The notes below the pieces were generated by a model, which saw only the letters and a program-made list of their open reading frames with translations, did no database searches and was not told the origin of the DNA. Made by a program: the position numbers and the translations under genes. Below, in pieces: positions 53,068 to 62,495 of a stretch of DNA of 64,000 nucleotides. Source of the DNA: Candidatus Dormiibacter spiritus (GTDB lineage Bacteria; Chloroflexota; Dormibacteria; Dormibacterales; Dormibacteraceae); contig QHBT01000032.1 of the NCBI GenBank assembly GCA_003244185.1, positions 1 to 64,000 on the forward strand. Reading direction: 5' to 3'. The first letter of the stretch is position 1; each line of letters begins with the position of its first letter.

Positions 53068-53238
53068 GCGTGCCATGGACTGGCGGCCAGGTGGGGGGAG
53101 TTCCCCGGCAATCGACCGATCCTGGAAGCAGCAGCGGAGGGAAGCGGAGGAAACCGCGCCGAAGCCTGATGCTTAGGTCGCCGGTCTGCCACCAGCCTGG
53201 CTTCGAATACTTGACTACGCCTCGGCTATCGTCATCCG

Positions 53239-53649
53239 GTGCGAATCTTCCGCGTTATCCTGCCGGTGGATGACCTCGAGCGGGCGACACAGTTCTACGG
53301 GACGCTGCTCGAAACCCACGGCGAACGCGTCACGAGCGGCCGCCACTACTTCGATTGCGGCGGGATCTTGCTGGCCTGCTGGGACCCACTCGCTGACGGC
53401 GACCCGACATTCCCCGGGCCTAATCCCGGCCACGTATATCTGACCACCGACGAGCGCTTGGAGGCTGTTCGGCAGCGCGCGATTGACGCGGGCGCCGTCC
53501 CTGACCCGTGGCGCGGCACCATCGCGAGCCGACCATGGGGCGAGCGCTCGTTCTATGCCCGCGACCCCTGGGGCAACCCGTTCTGCATCGTGGAGGCCGG
53601 CAGCGAGTACCTCGGCGGCGGCTTCGAGATTTTGCCCGCGAGCCCTTAG
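53239..53649 (+). CDS. VOC-family (glyoxalase/bleomycin-resistance-like) protein
   Basis: A 136-residue VOC-fold protein starting at GTG: VRIFRVILPVDDLERATQFYGTLLE, then GHVYLTTDERLEAVRQRAIDAGA, and GERSFYARDPWGNPFCIVE. The DPWGNxF motif and two beta-alpha-beta-beta-beta units are typical of dimeric VOC proteins that bind metals or small hydrophobics. The substrate is unknown. Confidence 0.88.
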   Translation: MRIFRVILPVDDLERATQFYGTLLETHGERVTSGRHYFDCGGILLACWDPLADGDPTFPGPNPGHVYLTTDERLEAVRQRAIDAGAVPDPWRGTIASRPWGERSFYARDPWGNPFCIVEAGSEYLGGGFEILPASP

Positions 53650-53668
53650 ACAAGTCAAAGGCAGCGAC

Positions 53669-54706
53669 ATGCCCGCTCGTCAGCATCCGAGTCGAACCAG
53701 GCTGGCGGGTATAACTGGCCCAGTGCAGCGGTTCTGCCTGCTGCTGACGGGCATGCTCTGCCTCGTCGCCTGCGGCTTCCACGACCCGGCGGCGCCCCCA
53801 CAATCGCACCCGGCGGCCACGGCGTCCAGAGTGGGAACGGGGCTGGCGCCGGGGATGGGTGCGGCTGGCGCCCAGTTCCGAGAGGAGCGAGCTCAGACTC
53901 AAGCCGAGCGCAAGCGCGAGCGAGGCGATGGTTGGGTCAGGGACGCCTCCCTGCCCGACCATCGGCTGGTTCTCTACTACGGCAATCCCTTCAGTCGAGA
54001 GCTGGGACCGATCGGCGCCTACTCTGATGGCGACCTTCTCGCTCGCCTGAACGCCCAGGGGGACGCCTACCAACGCCTGGACCCCAGCCACCCGGTGGTG
54101 AACGGACTCGACTACGTCACCCCTGTCGCTCAGTCCTCGGTCGGGGACGGGACCTACCGAGTCCGGATGCCAGCCGAGAGCATCCAGCACTATGTCGATC
54201 TGGCGCTCAGCCACCACCTCCTGTTCTTCTTCGACCTGCAGGTCGGTAGGGCGTCGCCGAGCGCTGAGGTGGATGCCCTCTGGCCCTGGCTGCAGCGGCC
54301 CGGAGTGAACCTGGCGCTCGATCCGGAGTTCGACCTCAATGGCGGAGGGCTGCCCGGTCGTCAGATCGGCAGGATGACGGCGGATGAAATCAATCCTGTT
54401 GTCGACCGCCTGGCGGCGCTGGTCCGCCAGAGCGGTGGGCCGCCCAAGATGCTGGTCGTGCATCAGTTCCGCCCTGACATGCTGCCCGACCGCGCGCGCA
54501 TCCACCTTCCGCCGGAGGTGGCGCTGGTGATCTGCGCGGACGGCGTCGGCACGCCACAGGCGAAGATCGCGAGCTATGCCCTGGCCAATCAGCCGCCGCT
54601 TCAGCACCCGGGCGTCAAGCTGTTCTTCACATCTGACAGGCCCCTGATGTCGGAGTCCCAAGTACTTGCCCTGAGTCCGCAGCCGCTCCTGGTCATGTAC
54701 CAGTAG
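53669..54706 (+). CDS. secreted lipoprotein of unknown function
   Basis: 345 residues from the ATG at 53669 (the GTG at 53723 is also possible). The signal peptide FCLLLTGMLCLVACG has a lipobox (LVAC). An Arg/Ala/Pro linker follows, then a compact domain: HRLVLYYGNPFSRELGPIGAY, ALSHHLLFFFDLQVG, LWPWLQRPGVNLALDPEFDL and PPKMLVVHQFRPDML, a strand-helix rhythm suggesting a TIM barrel. No known family was recognised; a polysaccharide-active role is possible but not supported by catalytic motifs. Confidence 0.68.
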   Translation: MPARQHPSRTRLAGITGPVQRFCLLLTGMLCLVACGFHDPAAPPQSHPAATASRVGTGLAPGMGAAGAQFREERAQTQAERKRERGDGWVRDASLPDHRLVLYYGNPFSRELGPIGAYSDGDLLARLNAQGDAYQRLDPSHPVVNGLDYVTPVAQSSVGDGTYRVRMPAESIQHYVDLALSHHLLFFFDLQVGRASPSAEVDALWPWLQRPGVNLALDPEFDLNGGGLPGRQIGRMTADEINPVVDRLAALVRQSGGPPKMLVVHQFRPDMLPDRARIHLPPEVALVICADGVGTPQAKIASYALANQPPLQHPGVKLFFTSDRPLMSESQVLALSPQPLLVMYQ

Positions 54707-54760
54707 CCCATACCGCGCCCGGCCCACGGGCGCGGGTCCTGGGCAAGTAAAGTCGAGCTC

Positions 54761-55417
54761 ATGGCGGGCCGCAAGAAGTCGATGCTGGAATTGACAGGCC
54801 GCGGCGATGACGGCACGACAGGCTTACTGGGCGGTGGTCGCGTCAGCAAGACCGACGAGCGCATCGAGGCTTACGGCACTGTTGACGAGGCCTCCAGCGC
54901 ACTCGGCTTGGCCAAGGGCCTCACGGCTGACTCCCGAGTGCGGGAGCTGTGCGAGCAGCTTCAGAGGGATCTCTACAGGCTCGGCGCTGAACTGGCCACC
55001 GCGCCAGGTAAAGAAGGCAGCTTTGGTGCCATGACGCAGTCAGATGTGGAGAGACTGAACGCAATGCTCGGGGAGCTGGAAGCTGAAGCGCCGATGCCTG
55101 ACGGGTTCATCCTGCCCGGCCAGACCGCCGCCTCAGGCGCTCTCGATCTTGCCCGCACCATAGTGCGCCGCGCAGAGCGCCGCTGGCTCCGCCTGGCGAA
55201 GCCGTCGCCCGAGGCGCCCGGCTACACCCAGCCCGAGCTGCCGGCTTCGGCCGGCACCGAGGCCCAACTACCTACCGCATATTCGAACATCGGTGGCTAT
55301 CTGAATCGTTTGAGCCTGGTCCTCTATGCGCTGGGCCGCTTTGACGAGGCCCGCGCAGGTCTCGGCGCGACTCTCGCGAAGAGTGGCCGAACGGTCACGG
55401 GAGAGCCCAGCGAGTGA
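54761..55417 (+). CDS. cob(I)yrinic acid a,c-diamide adenosyltransferase (PduO type)
   Basis: A 218-residue PduO-type corrinoid adenosyltransferase that transfers the adenosyl group of ATP to cob(I)alamin. TGRGDDGTTGLLGGGRVSKTDERIEAYGTVDEASSALG is the ATP-binding N-terminal motif, and FILPGQTAASGALDLARTIVRRAERR and YSNIGGYLNRLSLVLYALGR are the C-terminal trimer motifs. Adenosylcobalamin-dependent enzymes are not seen in the window. Confidence 0.93.
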   Translation: MAGRKKSMLELTGRGDDGTTGLLGGGRVSKTDERIEAYGTVDEASSALGLAKGLTADSRVRELCEQLQRDLYRLGAELATAPGKEGSFGAMTQSDVERLNAMLGELEAEAPMPDGFILPGQTAASGALDLARTIVRRAERRWLRLAKPSPEAPGYTQPELPASAGTEAQLPTAYSNIGGYLNRLSLVLYALGRFDEARAGLGATLAKSGRTVTGEPSE

Positions 55418-55462
55418 AGTCCTGTCGGCCGGATGGCTCCAGCTTAGACTGGTAAGCACCGC

Positions 55463-56404
55463 ATGGCTGCCGCGCTCGCGATCGTTTCGGCTGTAGTTCT
55501 TCTGGCCCTCGTCATTCTGGTCGGATGCGGCGCGATCCTCTACCGTCGCCTCTTCCTTCCTCTGAGACCGGCCTATCTGGACGACTTCATGTTTACCCCC
55601 TGGGAGTTCCAGGCGGACTACGAAGACGTGGACCTGCTCACCGCCGACGGGGTCGGCTTCGGAGCGTGGTTCTTCCGGCAGGCGGGCTCGCCCCAGGTGA
55701 TAGTCATTAGCCCCGGCCACAAGGGCCGGCGCCAGGACCTCCTAGGCATCGCCATGGCACTCTGGCGCAAGGGCTTCAACGTCTTGGCCTACTCCTACCG
55801 CGGCATGGCGGGGTCCGACCCGTCGACAGTCACCCTGGGCGTTCGCGAGGTGCAGGAGCTGGCAGCCGCGGTGGCGTTCATCCGCAAGCGGGTGAAGAGC
55901 GCGCGCATCGGCCTGCTCGGCTACTCGATGGGCGCTTCGGTCAGCATGCTCGCGGCTGCGGGCGACCCAGGCATCGAGGCGCTGGTGCTCGACAGCCCGT
56001 TCGCCGACGCCCGACAGGTGGTCCGGGAGAATGTTCGCCGGCGCACGTGGCTGCCGGGTGGTCCGATCATCTGGCTCTCAGCGCTCTGGCTGCAGCTCCG
56101 CCATCGAGTGCGGCTGAAGGAGGCGAGTCCCATATCCGTCCTGAAAGGGCTCGAGCGGCGACCACTCTTCTTCATCCACGGGGGAGAGGACGCGGTCACT
56201 GCTGTGGAGCACTCACGGCGCCTGCACGACGCCTACCGCGGTCCGCGCGAGATCTGGGTGGTCCCGGGCGCTCCCCACGCAGGCGCCTACTTCGCGGATC
56301 GAAGCCTCTACGTGGAACGGGTCGCCGGTTTCTTCGCTCGCAATCTGGGACTCAAGGCCTCCACTCACCTCCGGCTCTTGGAGGACGACGAGGAGGTTTC
56401 CTGA
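55463..56404 (+). CDS. membrane-anchored alpha/beta hydrolase
   Basis: A 313-residue protein with an N-terminal signal-anchor helix (~3-28) and an alpha/beta hydrolase domain. The nucleophile is Ser155 in GYSMGAS, with an oxyanion region around VISPGHKGRRQ and late FIHGGEDAVTAVEHSRRLHDAY supplying the Asp, then VPGAPHAG the His. The pattern matches BAAT/dipeptidyl-peptidase-like esterases (COG1073). The substrate is unknown. Confidence 0.87.
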   Translation: MAAALAIVSAVVLLALVILVGCGAILYRRLFLPLRPAYLDDFMFTPWEFQADYEDVDLLTADGVGFGAWFFRQAGSPQVIVISPGHKGRRQDLLGIAMALWRKGFNVLAYSYRGMAGSDPSTVTLGVREVQELAAAVAFIRKRVKSARIGLLGYSMGASVSMLAAAGDPGIEALVLDSPFADARQVVRENVRRRTWLPGGPIIWLSALWLQLRHRVRLKEASPISVLKGLERRPLFFIHGGEDAVTAVEHSRRLHDAYRGPREIWVVPGAPHAGAYFADRSLYVERVAGFFARNLGLKASTHLRLLEDDEEVS

Positions 56405-56423
56405 GCTCGCTTCAGGACCCGGA

Positions 56424-56549
56424 CAGGCGACGCAGCTGCCCGTGATCGACGGACACGACCTGGTGGGCATCGTGAGTCAGGCGGATCTGGCCAAGCATCT
56501 GTCGCTTGACAAGGCGGGCCAGCTGCTGCAGCAGCTTTCTCAGGACTAG
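56424..56549 (+). pseudogene. C-terminal remnant of a CBS-domain protein
   Basis: Reading from 56424, QLPVIDGHDLVGIVSQADLAKHLSLD is the unmistakable second half of a CBS domain, followed by AGQLLQQLSQD and a stop at 56547-56549. The first half of the domain and the first CBS repeat are absent; the sequence upstream is the end of the hydrolase gene. No start codon or ribosome site of its own is present, so this is a deletion remnant. Confidence 0.65.
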
Positions 56550-56551
56550 GC

Positions 56552-56568
56552 GCGCGCAACGGGCGCGC
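56552..56568 (+). other. GC hairpin after the CBS remnant
   Basis: GCGCGC-AACGG-GCGCGC forms a 6-bp stem 3 nt after the remnant's stop, a likely leftover transcription end of the original CBS gene. No T-tract follows. The remaining sequence to 56689 shows no gene. Confidence 0.35.
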
Positions 56569-56689
56569 TCGGACCGCGCCCCGTTCGCGGCCTGGGATTG
56601 GGCCTCAGGAAGGTGCCACGTAGACCCCGGAATCGGTCGGCCTCAGCCGCTTATGGGGGCGCGGCCCAAAGCCGCTGGAAGCGCCGGAT

Positions 56690-57919
56690 TCAGCTGACCT
56701 TCGGGTAGGCGGCGACGAGCAGTTCGGCCAGGTGCTGCACCCGAACGTCGCCGCGGCCGCGTTCCCGCAGACCTGCTTCGATTTGCATCTGGCAGCCAGG
56801 GTTGCCGGTCACGACCACCTGCGGGTTCCGGCTCAGGAGGTCGTCCAGCTTCTCAGCCAGGATGCGCTGCGACATCTCGGGCTGCACGGCGTTGTAGATG
56901 CCTGCGGAGCCACAGCAGATGTCAGGATTCTCCATCTCGACCAGCTCAATCCCCGGTAGCGCCTGGAGCAGCTCTCGCGGCTGCTTGCGGATGCGCTGGG
57001 CGTGAGCCAGATGGCAGGCATCCTGGTAGGTCACGCGAACGTTCACAGGTTGCTCGGGCGGCGGCAGTCCGGCTTCGAGCAGGAACTCCGAGAGATCCCG
57101 CACCCGAGCACCCAGGTTGGCGTAGAAGTCCTTCAGGTGTGAGCCACAGCCGGCCGAGTTCACCACCAGGTAATCGAACGACTCCAGACCAAAGGCGGCA
57201 GCGTTATGCCCGCGCAGCTCGCGAGCTCCTTCGAGATCGCCGTTATGGGCATGGAGGGCGCCGCAGCAGCGCTGCCCAGGCGGGAACCAGACCTCACAAC
57301 CGGCCAGCTGCAACAAACGGACGGAGGCATCGTGTGCGTGGGGATAGAAGATGGGCATCACGCAGCCGTTGAGAAAGGCGACGCGGTAGCGGCGCTCCCC
57401 GATGGCGGGAGCCACGTTCCCGGGCGGCGGCCGCCAGGCTTTGGCCAGGCTCGGCAGCTGGCGGCCAGGGCCCACGATGCCCGTCAGCCGGAGTCGCTGC
57501 GCGAGCCGCGTCACGCCGCCGGCCAAGCGCAGCCGGCGCGGGTGGCCGAGCAGCTGGCGCAGGGCTTGCTTGACCACCATGCTCTTCGGGTTGGGGCGGC
57601 GGATCCGCTCCAGCTCGGCCCGGCCGTGCTCGATGATGCGGCCGTAGGGGACGCCGGAGGGGCAGACCGCCTCGCAGGTCCGGCAGCCGAGGCAGAGATC
57701 GATGTGGCGGGCCAGATCCTCGCTGTAGGGGAGCTCGCCCCGCTGCCACTGGGTCATGAGGTAGATGCGGCCGCGGGGCGACTCCGTCTCCAGCCCGGTG
57801 ACCCGGAAGGTGGGGCAGGCATTGAGGCAGAGCCCGCAGTGGACACAGGTGGCCAGGTCGTCGTCGCTGGGCGCGTCAGGACCTTGAAACGTTTTCGGAT
57901 CGCGGATGTCGACAGCCAT
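56690..57919 (-). CDS. glcF: glycolate oxidase iron-sulfur subunit
   Basis: A 409-residue protein with two ferredoxin-type [4Fe-4S] motifs, CVHCGLCLNACP (~26-37) and CLGCRTCEAVCP (~75-86), and two CCG domains (QRCCGALHAHNGD and NPDICCGSAGIYN). In glycolate dehydrogenase it carries electrons from the flavin subunits to the quinone pool. The start shares one base with the stop of the upstream glcE (TGATG). The three genes are in the order glcD, glcE, glcF. Confidence 0.93.
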   Translation of the reverse strand: MAVDIRDPKTFQGPDAPSDDDLATCVHCGLCLNACPTFRVTGLETESPRGRIYLMTQWQRGELPYSEDLARHIDLCLGCRTCEAVCPSGVPYGRIIEHGRAELERIRRPNPKSMVVKQALRQLLGHPRRLRLAGGVTRLAQRLRLTGIVGPGRQLPSLAKAWRPPPGNVAPAIGERRYRVAFLNGCVMPIFYPHAHDASVRLLQLAGCEVWFPPGQRCCGALHAHNGDLEGARELRGHNAAAFGLESFDYLVVNSAGCGSHLKDFYANLGARVRDLSEFLLEAGLPPPEQPVNVRVTYQDACHLAHAQRIRKQPRELLQALPGIELVEMENPDICCGSAGIYNAVQPEMSQRILAEKLDDLLSRNPQVVVTGNPGCQMQIEAGLRERGRGDVRVQHLAELLVAAYPKVS

Positions 57920-59052
57920 CAGACGACGAACCTACCCGGCGACAGCGTGTGCTGGTGGTCGAAAGCCGTCCTCAGGCGTTGCATCCAATCGAGGTTGGGC
58001 GGTGGAGCGCCCCAGGCGTCGAACTCGTCCTTCAGACTCCGAGGCGCCGCGACCAGGACCAGAGTTCCACCGGTTGACTCGGCAGCCGTCCGCGCCGAAC
58101 GCAGCTCAGGCAGTCCCAAAGCGCCCAGCCAGTGAGCGACTCCCAGCCCGGGCGAGGCAAGCCAGCGCGCGCCGGCCGGCAGGCCGTCCAGCACTAGCCG
58201 CAGCTGAGCTCGGGGCACCGAGAGCCAGGCCCAGACGGTCTCTGCCCAGCCCGCTCCCCGCGCGCCGCGCGATTCCCAGCGTCCGGCCGCCGTCTCCTGC
58301 CAGCCCAGCTCACGATGCATGCGCGCGACGCCTTCTTGGGTTCCCCAGAAGCGAGCGAGAAGGCCGCCTGCGCTGTCAAGTTCGAGCGCGACAGGTTGCT
58401 GGGGGAGCCGCAGAGCTCGCTCAGCCTCCGCCCAGGGATCCTCGGGCTGCGACTCGAGCGTCAACTCGGCCAGGGGCCGAGGAAACACCTTGAAGGACGC
58501 CGCCACCATCACGCCTAGTGTGCCCAGCGCACCCTGGTGAAGCTTGTTCATGTCGTAGCCGCTCACGTTCTTCACCACCCGGCCGCCGCTCGCCACGAGG
58601 CGTCCGTCGGGCAGCGCCACCCGCAGCCCTATCACGAACTCGCGGGAGCGGCCGAAGCGCAGCGCCAGCGGCCCGCTCATCGCACTCGCGAGCACACCCC
58701 CGACCGTGTGACCGGGACCGGCCGGCGGATCGAGCGGCAGGCACATGCCGGCCCGGCTGAGCTCGGCGTCGAGCTCCTCCAGCGTCACCCCTGCCTCCAC
58801 GCTCACAACTAGATCGGCGGGGCTGAACTCGACTATCCGGTTCAGCCCCCGCGTGCTCAGAGCGACATCGAACCGAGCCGGAGGATTGCCCAGACCGAGG
58901 AGCCTGCCTCCTCCAATGGGGACAACCTTCTCGGCCGCGGCGGCGGCCGCTTGGAGAGCTTCCGCCAGCTGCTCGGGTGAATCAGGCCGCTCGGTCCGGG
59001 CCGGGACCTGGTCGTCGACGGTCAGATCCATCACCATGTCATCGTTCAGCAA
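57919..59052 (-). CDS. glcE: glycolate oxidase FAD-binding subunit
   Basis: A 377-residue PCMH-type FAD-binding protein: PIGGGRLLGLGNPPARFDVALSTRGLNRIVEFSPADLVVSVEAGVTLEELDAEL, then GHTVGGVLASAMSGPLALRFGR and VKNVSGYDMNKLHQGALGTLGVM, the GlcE pattern. It is shorter than GlcD because it lacks the C-terminal catalytic cap. It lies 30 nt after glcD. Confidence 0.9.
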   Translation of the reverse strand: MLNDDMVMDLTVDDQVPARTERPDSPEQLAEALQAAAAAAEKVVPIGGGRLLGLGNPPARFDVALSTRGLNRIVEFSPADLVVSVEAGVTLEELDAELSRAGMCLPLDPPAGPGHTVGGVLASAMSGPLALRFGRSREFVIGLRVALPDGRLVASGGRVVKNVSGYDMNKLHQGALGTLGVMVAASFKVFPRPLAELTLESQPEDPWAEAERALRLPQQPVALELDSAGGLLARFWGTQEGVARMHRELGWQETAAGRWESRGARGAGWAETVWAWLSVPRAQLRLVLDGLPAGARWLASPGLGVAHWLGALGLPELRSARTAAESTGGTLVLVAAPRSLKDEFDAWGAPPPNLDWMQRLRTAFDHQHTLSPGRFVV

Positions 59053-59082
59053 CGTCGACGGCGCTGGACAGCCGGCGGCGAC

Positions 59083-60522
59083 TCACCACCACCGCGCCTC
59101 CGCGCAGAGTCCCGCCCGCGCCAGCAGGCGCGGCTCCCGGTCCGGGTCGGGGAATATCTTCCCGGGGTTGAGCAGGCCGGCTGAGTCGAAGACCTCCTTC
59201 ACCTGCCGCATCGCCGCCAGGTCGTCGGGACTGTAGATCCAGGGCATGAAGGAGTTCTTTTCGATGCCTATGCCGTGCTCCCCGGAGAGGGTGCCGCCCG
59301 CCTCCACCACCGCTCGCAGCATCTCCTCGCCCGCCTCTTCCACCTGCTCCAGCACGCCTTTGTCGCGCAGGTCGAAGAGGATGTTCGGATGCAGATTGCC
59401 GTCGCCGGCGTGGAAGACGTTGGCCACCGGCAGCTGGTAGTGCTCGCCTATCTCGCTCACGCTGCGCAGCACGCCCGGCAGCCGGCTGCGCGGCACCACT
59501 CCATCATGGAGGTAGTAGTTGGGCCTGATCCGGCCCAGCGCGCCGATGGCTCCCTTTCGGCCCGCCCAGAGGAGCTCCCGTTCGGCGGCGTCAGCAGCTT
59601 CTCTCAGCCCTGTAGCCTCGTTCTGCTCCAAGAGCGAGCGCACGGTTCCGGTCAGCTCGGTGCAGCTCTCCCGCAGGCCGTCCATCTCGACCAGCAGGAC
59701 GGCTCCGGCCTCGGTCGGGTAGCCGGCCTTGTAGTGAGCTTCCACAGCTCCGATGGTGACCTGGTCCATCATCTCCAGCGCCGCCGGGACTATGCCGTGG
59801 CCGATCACGTCGGAGACTGCGTGGCTGGCCGTCTCGATGGTGGGGAAGGCAGCCATCAGGGTCACTATGTGCTCGGGGATGGAGACCAGGCGCAGCTTGA
59901 CCTCGGTGATCACTGCCAGGGTTCCCTCGGAGCCGACCAGCACGCCCAGCAGGTCGTAACCAGGTTGGTGCAGGGAGTCACCGCCCAGCCAGGCGGACGA
60001 GCCGTCGGCGAAGATCGCCCGCACGCCGAGGACGTGGTTGGTCGTCACCCCGTAGTAGAGACAGTGGGGACCGCCCGAGTTCTCAGCCACGTTGCCGCCG
60101 ATCGTGCAGGCCTTCTGGGAGGAGGGATCGGGAGCATAGAAGAGGCCGTGATGGCTCGCTGCATGCTGCAGGTCGGAGTTGACGACTCCCGGCTGGACCA
60201 GCGCGGTCTTCTCCTCAGGGTCGATCTTGATCACGCGGCGCATTCGGCTCAGCTGCAGCGCGATGCCTCCATGCAGGGTGACGGCCCCGCCGGAAAGCCC
60301 TGTGCCGGCTCCGCGAGGCACCACTGGCAGACCGTGCCGGGCAGCCAGTTTGACCACCTGCTGCGCCTCGTCATGGGTCGCGGGCAGCACGATAGCGTCG
60401 GGCAGGGCGCCTGTGATGGACGCGTCGCGCTCGAAGATGCGCAGGTCGAGCGGATCAGCGATGACCTGGCCTTTGCCGACGATTCGCTCCAGGTCATGGA
60501 GAACGGCTGCCGGTAGCGCCAT
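59083..60522 (-). CDS. glcD: glycolate oxidase catalytic FAD subunit
   Basis: A 479-residue FAD-linked oxidase: VVPRGAGTGLSGGAV (FAD pyrophosphate loop), IGGNVAENSGGPHCLYYG, a LVGSEGTLAVITEV motif and a C-terminal catalytic domain with NVFHAGDGNLHPNILFD and GTLSGEHGIGIEKNSFM. It oxidises glycolate (or a related 2-hydroxyacid such as D-lactate) to the 2-oxoacid. It heads the glcDEF operon and is divergent from the DrrAB-type exporter. Confidence 0.93.
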   Translation of the reverse strand: MALPAAVLHDLERIVGKGQVIADPLDLRIFERDASITGALPDAIVLPATHDEAQQVVKLAARHGLPVVPRGAGTGLSGGAVTLHGGIALQLSRMRRVIKIDPEEKTALVQPGVVNSDLQHAASHHGLFYAPDPSSQKACTIGGNVAENSGGPHCLYYGVTTNHVLGVRAIFADGSSAWLGGDSLHQPGYDLLGVLVGSEGTLAVITEVKLRLVSIPEHIVTLMAAFPTIETASHAVSDVIGHGIVPAALEMMDQVTIGAVEAHYKAGYPTEAGAVLLVEMDGLRESCTELTGTVRSLLEQNEATGLREAADAAERELLWAGRKGAIGALGRIRPNYYLHDGVVPRSRLPGVLRSVSEIGEHYQLPVANVFHAGDGNLHPNILFDLRDKGVLEQVEEAGEEMLRAVVEAGGTLSGEHGIGIEKNSFMPWIYSPDDLAAMRQVKEVFDSAGLLNPGKIFPDPDREPRLLARAGLCAEARWW

Positions 60523-60644
60523 CAGATGCTCACCGAAAAGGCAGGCCCATGATCCGATCCTAGTGAACTTCTGGCGCAGGACACTGGACAGCCGGAAACC
60601 GAGCGCCGGCTCAGGTCTTGGACATTCCTTTTAATGACTGCGCG

Positions 60645-61652
60645 ATGCAGACCCTCCAACCAAGCCAGAGCCTGGCACGCGCGGTGAGCGATGAGCCTGC
60701 AATCGTCACCCAGGGCTTGAGCAAGTCGTACAAGAACGTGCGGGCTCTGACAGGCGTCGACCTCGTGGTGCCGCCGGGCAGTGTCTTCGGCCTGCTCGGT
60801 CCCAACGGCGCAGGTAAGACGACGCTCGTAAGGATTCTGGCGACGCTGCTCAAGCCCGACGCGGGCACCGCTCGGGTTGCCGGCTACGACGTGGTTCGGG
60901 AAGGCGGCCGCCTGCGCACCCAGATCGGAGTCGCCGGTCAATACGCGGCGGTGGACGAGAACCTCACCGGCTTCGAGAACCTGGAGATGGTGGGCCGGCT
61001 CTACCACCTGGGCGGCAGGGTCGCTCAGAGCCGAGCCGATGAGCTGCTCCAGCACTTCGACTTGGAAGAGGCGGGTCGGAGGCCTGTGAAGACCTATTCC
61101 GGCGGGATGCGCAAACGCCTCGATCTGGCGGCGGCGCTCGTCGCGCGTCCGCCAGTGATCTTCCTCGACGAGCCAACCACGGGTCTCGATCCGCGAAGCC
61201 GGGTCTCGCTCTGGGAGACCATCGAACGACGGGTCGCAGAGGGGAGCACAGTCCTGCTGACCACGCAGTACCTAGACGAGGCCGACCGCCTGGCGGACCG
61301 CATAGCAGTGATCGACCATGGCAGGGTCATCGCAGAGGGGACCTCTGACGAGCTGAAGCACCAGGTCGCTCGCGAGCGCCTCGAGGTGGTCCTCGGCGAG
61401 GGCGCCGATCCCACCGTCGCACTTCAGGCCCTCGCGGTGATGGGAGACGGACAGCAACCACGGGTCGAGGGCCAGGTCATCAGCGTCAGCGTCGGCCGGC
61501 GCCCAGGCGCCATCGTCGAAGCGGTCCGGCGACTTGATACCGCCAGGGTCGAGATCGTGGACGTGGCCATCCGCCGGCCCACCCTCAATGACGTTTTCTT
61601 CACCTTGACCGGACACAAGGCCGAGGAGTCGGCCGCCGGGGAGGCGGAATGA
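60645..61652 (+). CDS. DrrA-type ABC exporter ATP-binding protein
   Basis: ~335 residues from the ATG at 60645 (a TTG at 60618 is also open). LLGPNGAGKTTLVRIL (Walker A), TYSGGMRKRLDLAAALVARPPVIFLDEPTTGLDPRSR (signature, Walker B) and the C-terminal DrrA domain (VEIVDVAIRRPTLNDVFFTLTG) are all intact. It energises export of a drug, lipid or glycolipid by the coupled permease. Confidence 0.92.
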   Translation: MQTLQPSQSLARAVSDEPAIVTQGLSKSYKNVRALTGVDLVVPPGSVFGLLGPNGAGKTTLVRILATLLKPDAGTARVAGYDVVREGGRLRTQIGVAGQYAAVDENLTGFENLEMVGRLYHLGGRVAQSRADELLQHFDLEEAGRRPVKTYSGGMRKRLDLAAALVARPPVIFLDEPTTGLDPRSRVSLWETIERRVAEGSTVLLTTQYLDEADRLADRIAVIDHGRVIAEGTSDELKHQVARERLEVVLGEGADPTVALQALAVMGDGQQPRVEGQVISVSVGRRPGAIVEAVRRLDTARVEIVDVAIRRPTLNDVFFTLTGHKAEESAAGEAE

Positions 61653-62419
61653 GTCAACTCCTCGCGGGCATCGGAGACACGCTGGTGATCACGCGGCGGA
61701 ATCTCATCCGCATCCCTCGCGCGCCCGACCTTCTCATCGGCTTCACAGTCCAGCCGGTGATGTTCGTGCTGCTCTTCGTCTACGTGTTCGGCGGCGCGAT
61801 CAAGACGCCCGGCTTCAAGTACGTCGACTACTTGATGCCGGGAATCATCACCCAGACGATCGCATTCGGTGGCTACCTGACGGCCGTCGGGTTGAACGAG
61901 GACCTTCGCAAGGGCCTGGTCGATCGCTTCCGTTCGCTCCCGATGGCGAGGTCCGCGGTCCTGGCGGGCCGGACTCTCGCTGACGTGATCATGAACCTCC
62001 TGGCCACTGCTCTGATGGTGGCTGTAGGCCTGGCGATCGGCTTCCGCTTCGCCACCAGCGTCCCCCAGGTCCTGGCTGGGATCCTGCTGCTGCTGCTCTT
62101 CGGCCTCGCGTTCTCCTGGATCTTCGCGCTCATGGGCCTGCTCGCCAGCTCTGCCGAGTCAGCTGGCTCGATCGGGTTCCTGATCGTGTTTCCGCTGACA
62201 TTCGTTTCCTCAGCGTTCGTACCTGTGCAGTCGATGCCGAGCCTGCTCCAGGCTTTTGCCAAGGCCAATCCGTTCACCATAGTGGTGGACGCCGCGCGGG
62301 CGCTCTTCCTCGGCACGCCCGGCAACTCGATCTGGGCGGCCCTGGCCTGGTCCATCGGGCTGATAGCCGTCTTCGCCCCGGTGGCGGTTGCCCGCTACCG
62401 CCGCGTGGTGGCAAACTAG
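61649..62419 (+). CDS. DrrB-type ABC-2 permease
   Basis: A 256-residue membrane permease of six helices, whose ATG overlaps the ATPase stop by 4 nt. [63 protein letters not shown] (the conserved cytoplasmic loop) and [17 protein letters not shown] are typical of DrrB. It forms a dimer with two ATPase subunits. Confidence 0.92.
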   Translation: MSQLLAGIGDTLVITRRNLIRIPRAPDLLIGFTVQPVMFVLLFVYVFGGAIKTPGFKYVDYLMPGIITQTIAFGGYLTAVGLNEDLRKGLVDRFRSLPMARSAVLAGRTLADVIMNLLATALMVAVGLAIGFRFATSVPQVLAGILLLLLFGLAFSWIFALMGLLASSAESAGSIGFLIVFPLTFVSSAFVPVQSMPSLLQAFAKANPFTIVVDAARALFLGTPGNSIWAALAWSIGLIAVFAPVAVARYRRVVAN

Positions 62420-62495
62420 TGCACCTGCTCGTAGATCGCGCAGCTGCGCAGCTGTCTGCGCTGCGGGACGAAATCTGGATCGAGAGGACCAACGA

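Noticed and set aside
53420-54727. 435-residue minus-strand frame
   Set aside because: Antisense to the VOC protein and lipoprotein genes, Arg-rich and without motifs.
54700-54760. Cobalamin riboswitch before the adenosyltransferase
   Set aside because: The gap is too short and no B12-box-like sequence is visible.
59275-60516. 413-residue plus-strand frame
   Set aside because: Antisense to glcD; G+C-driven open frame.
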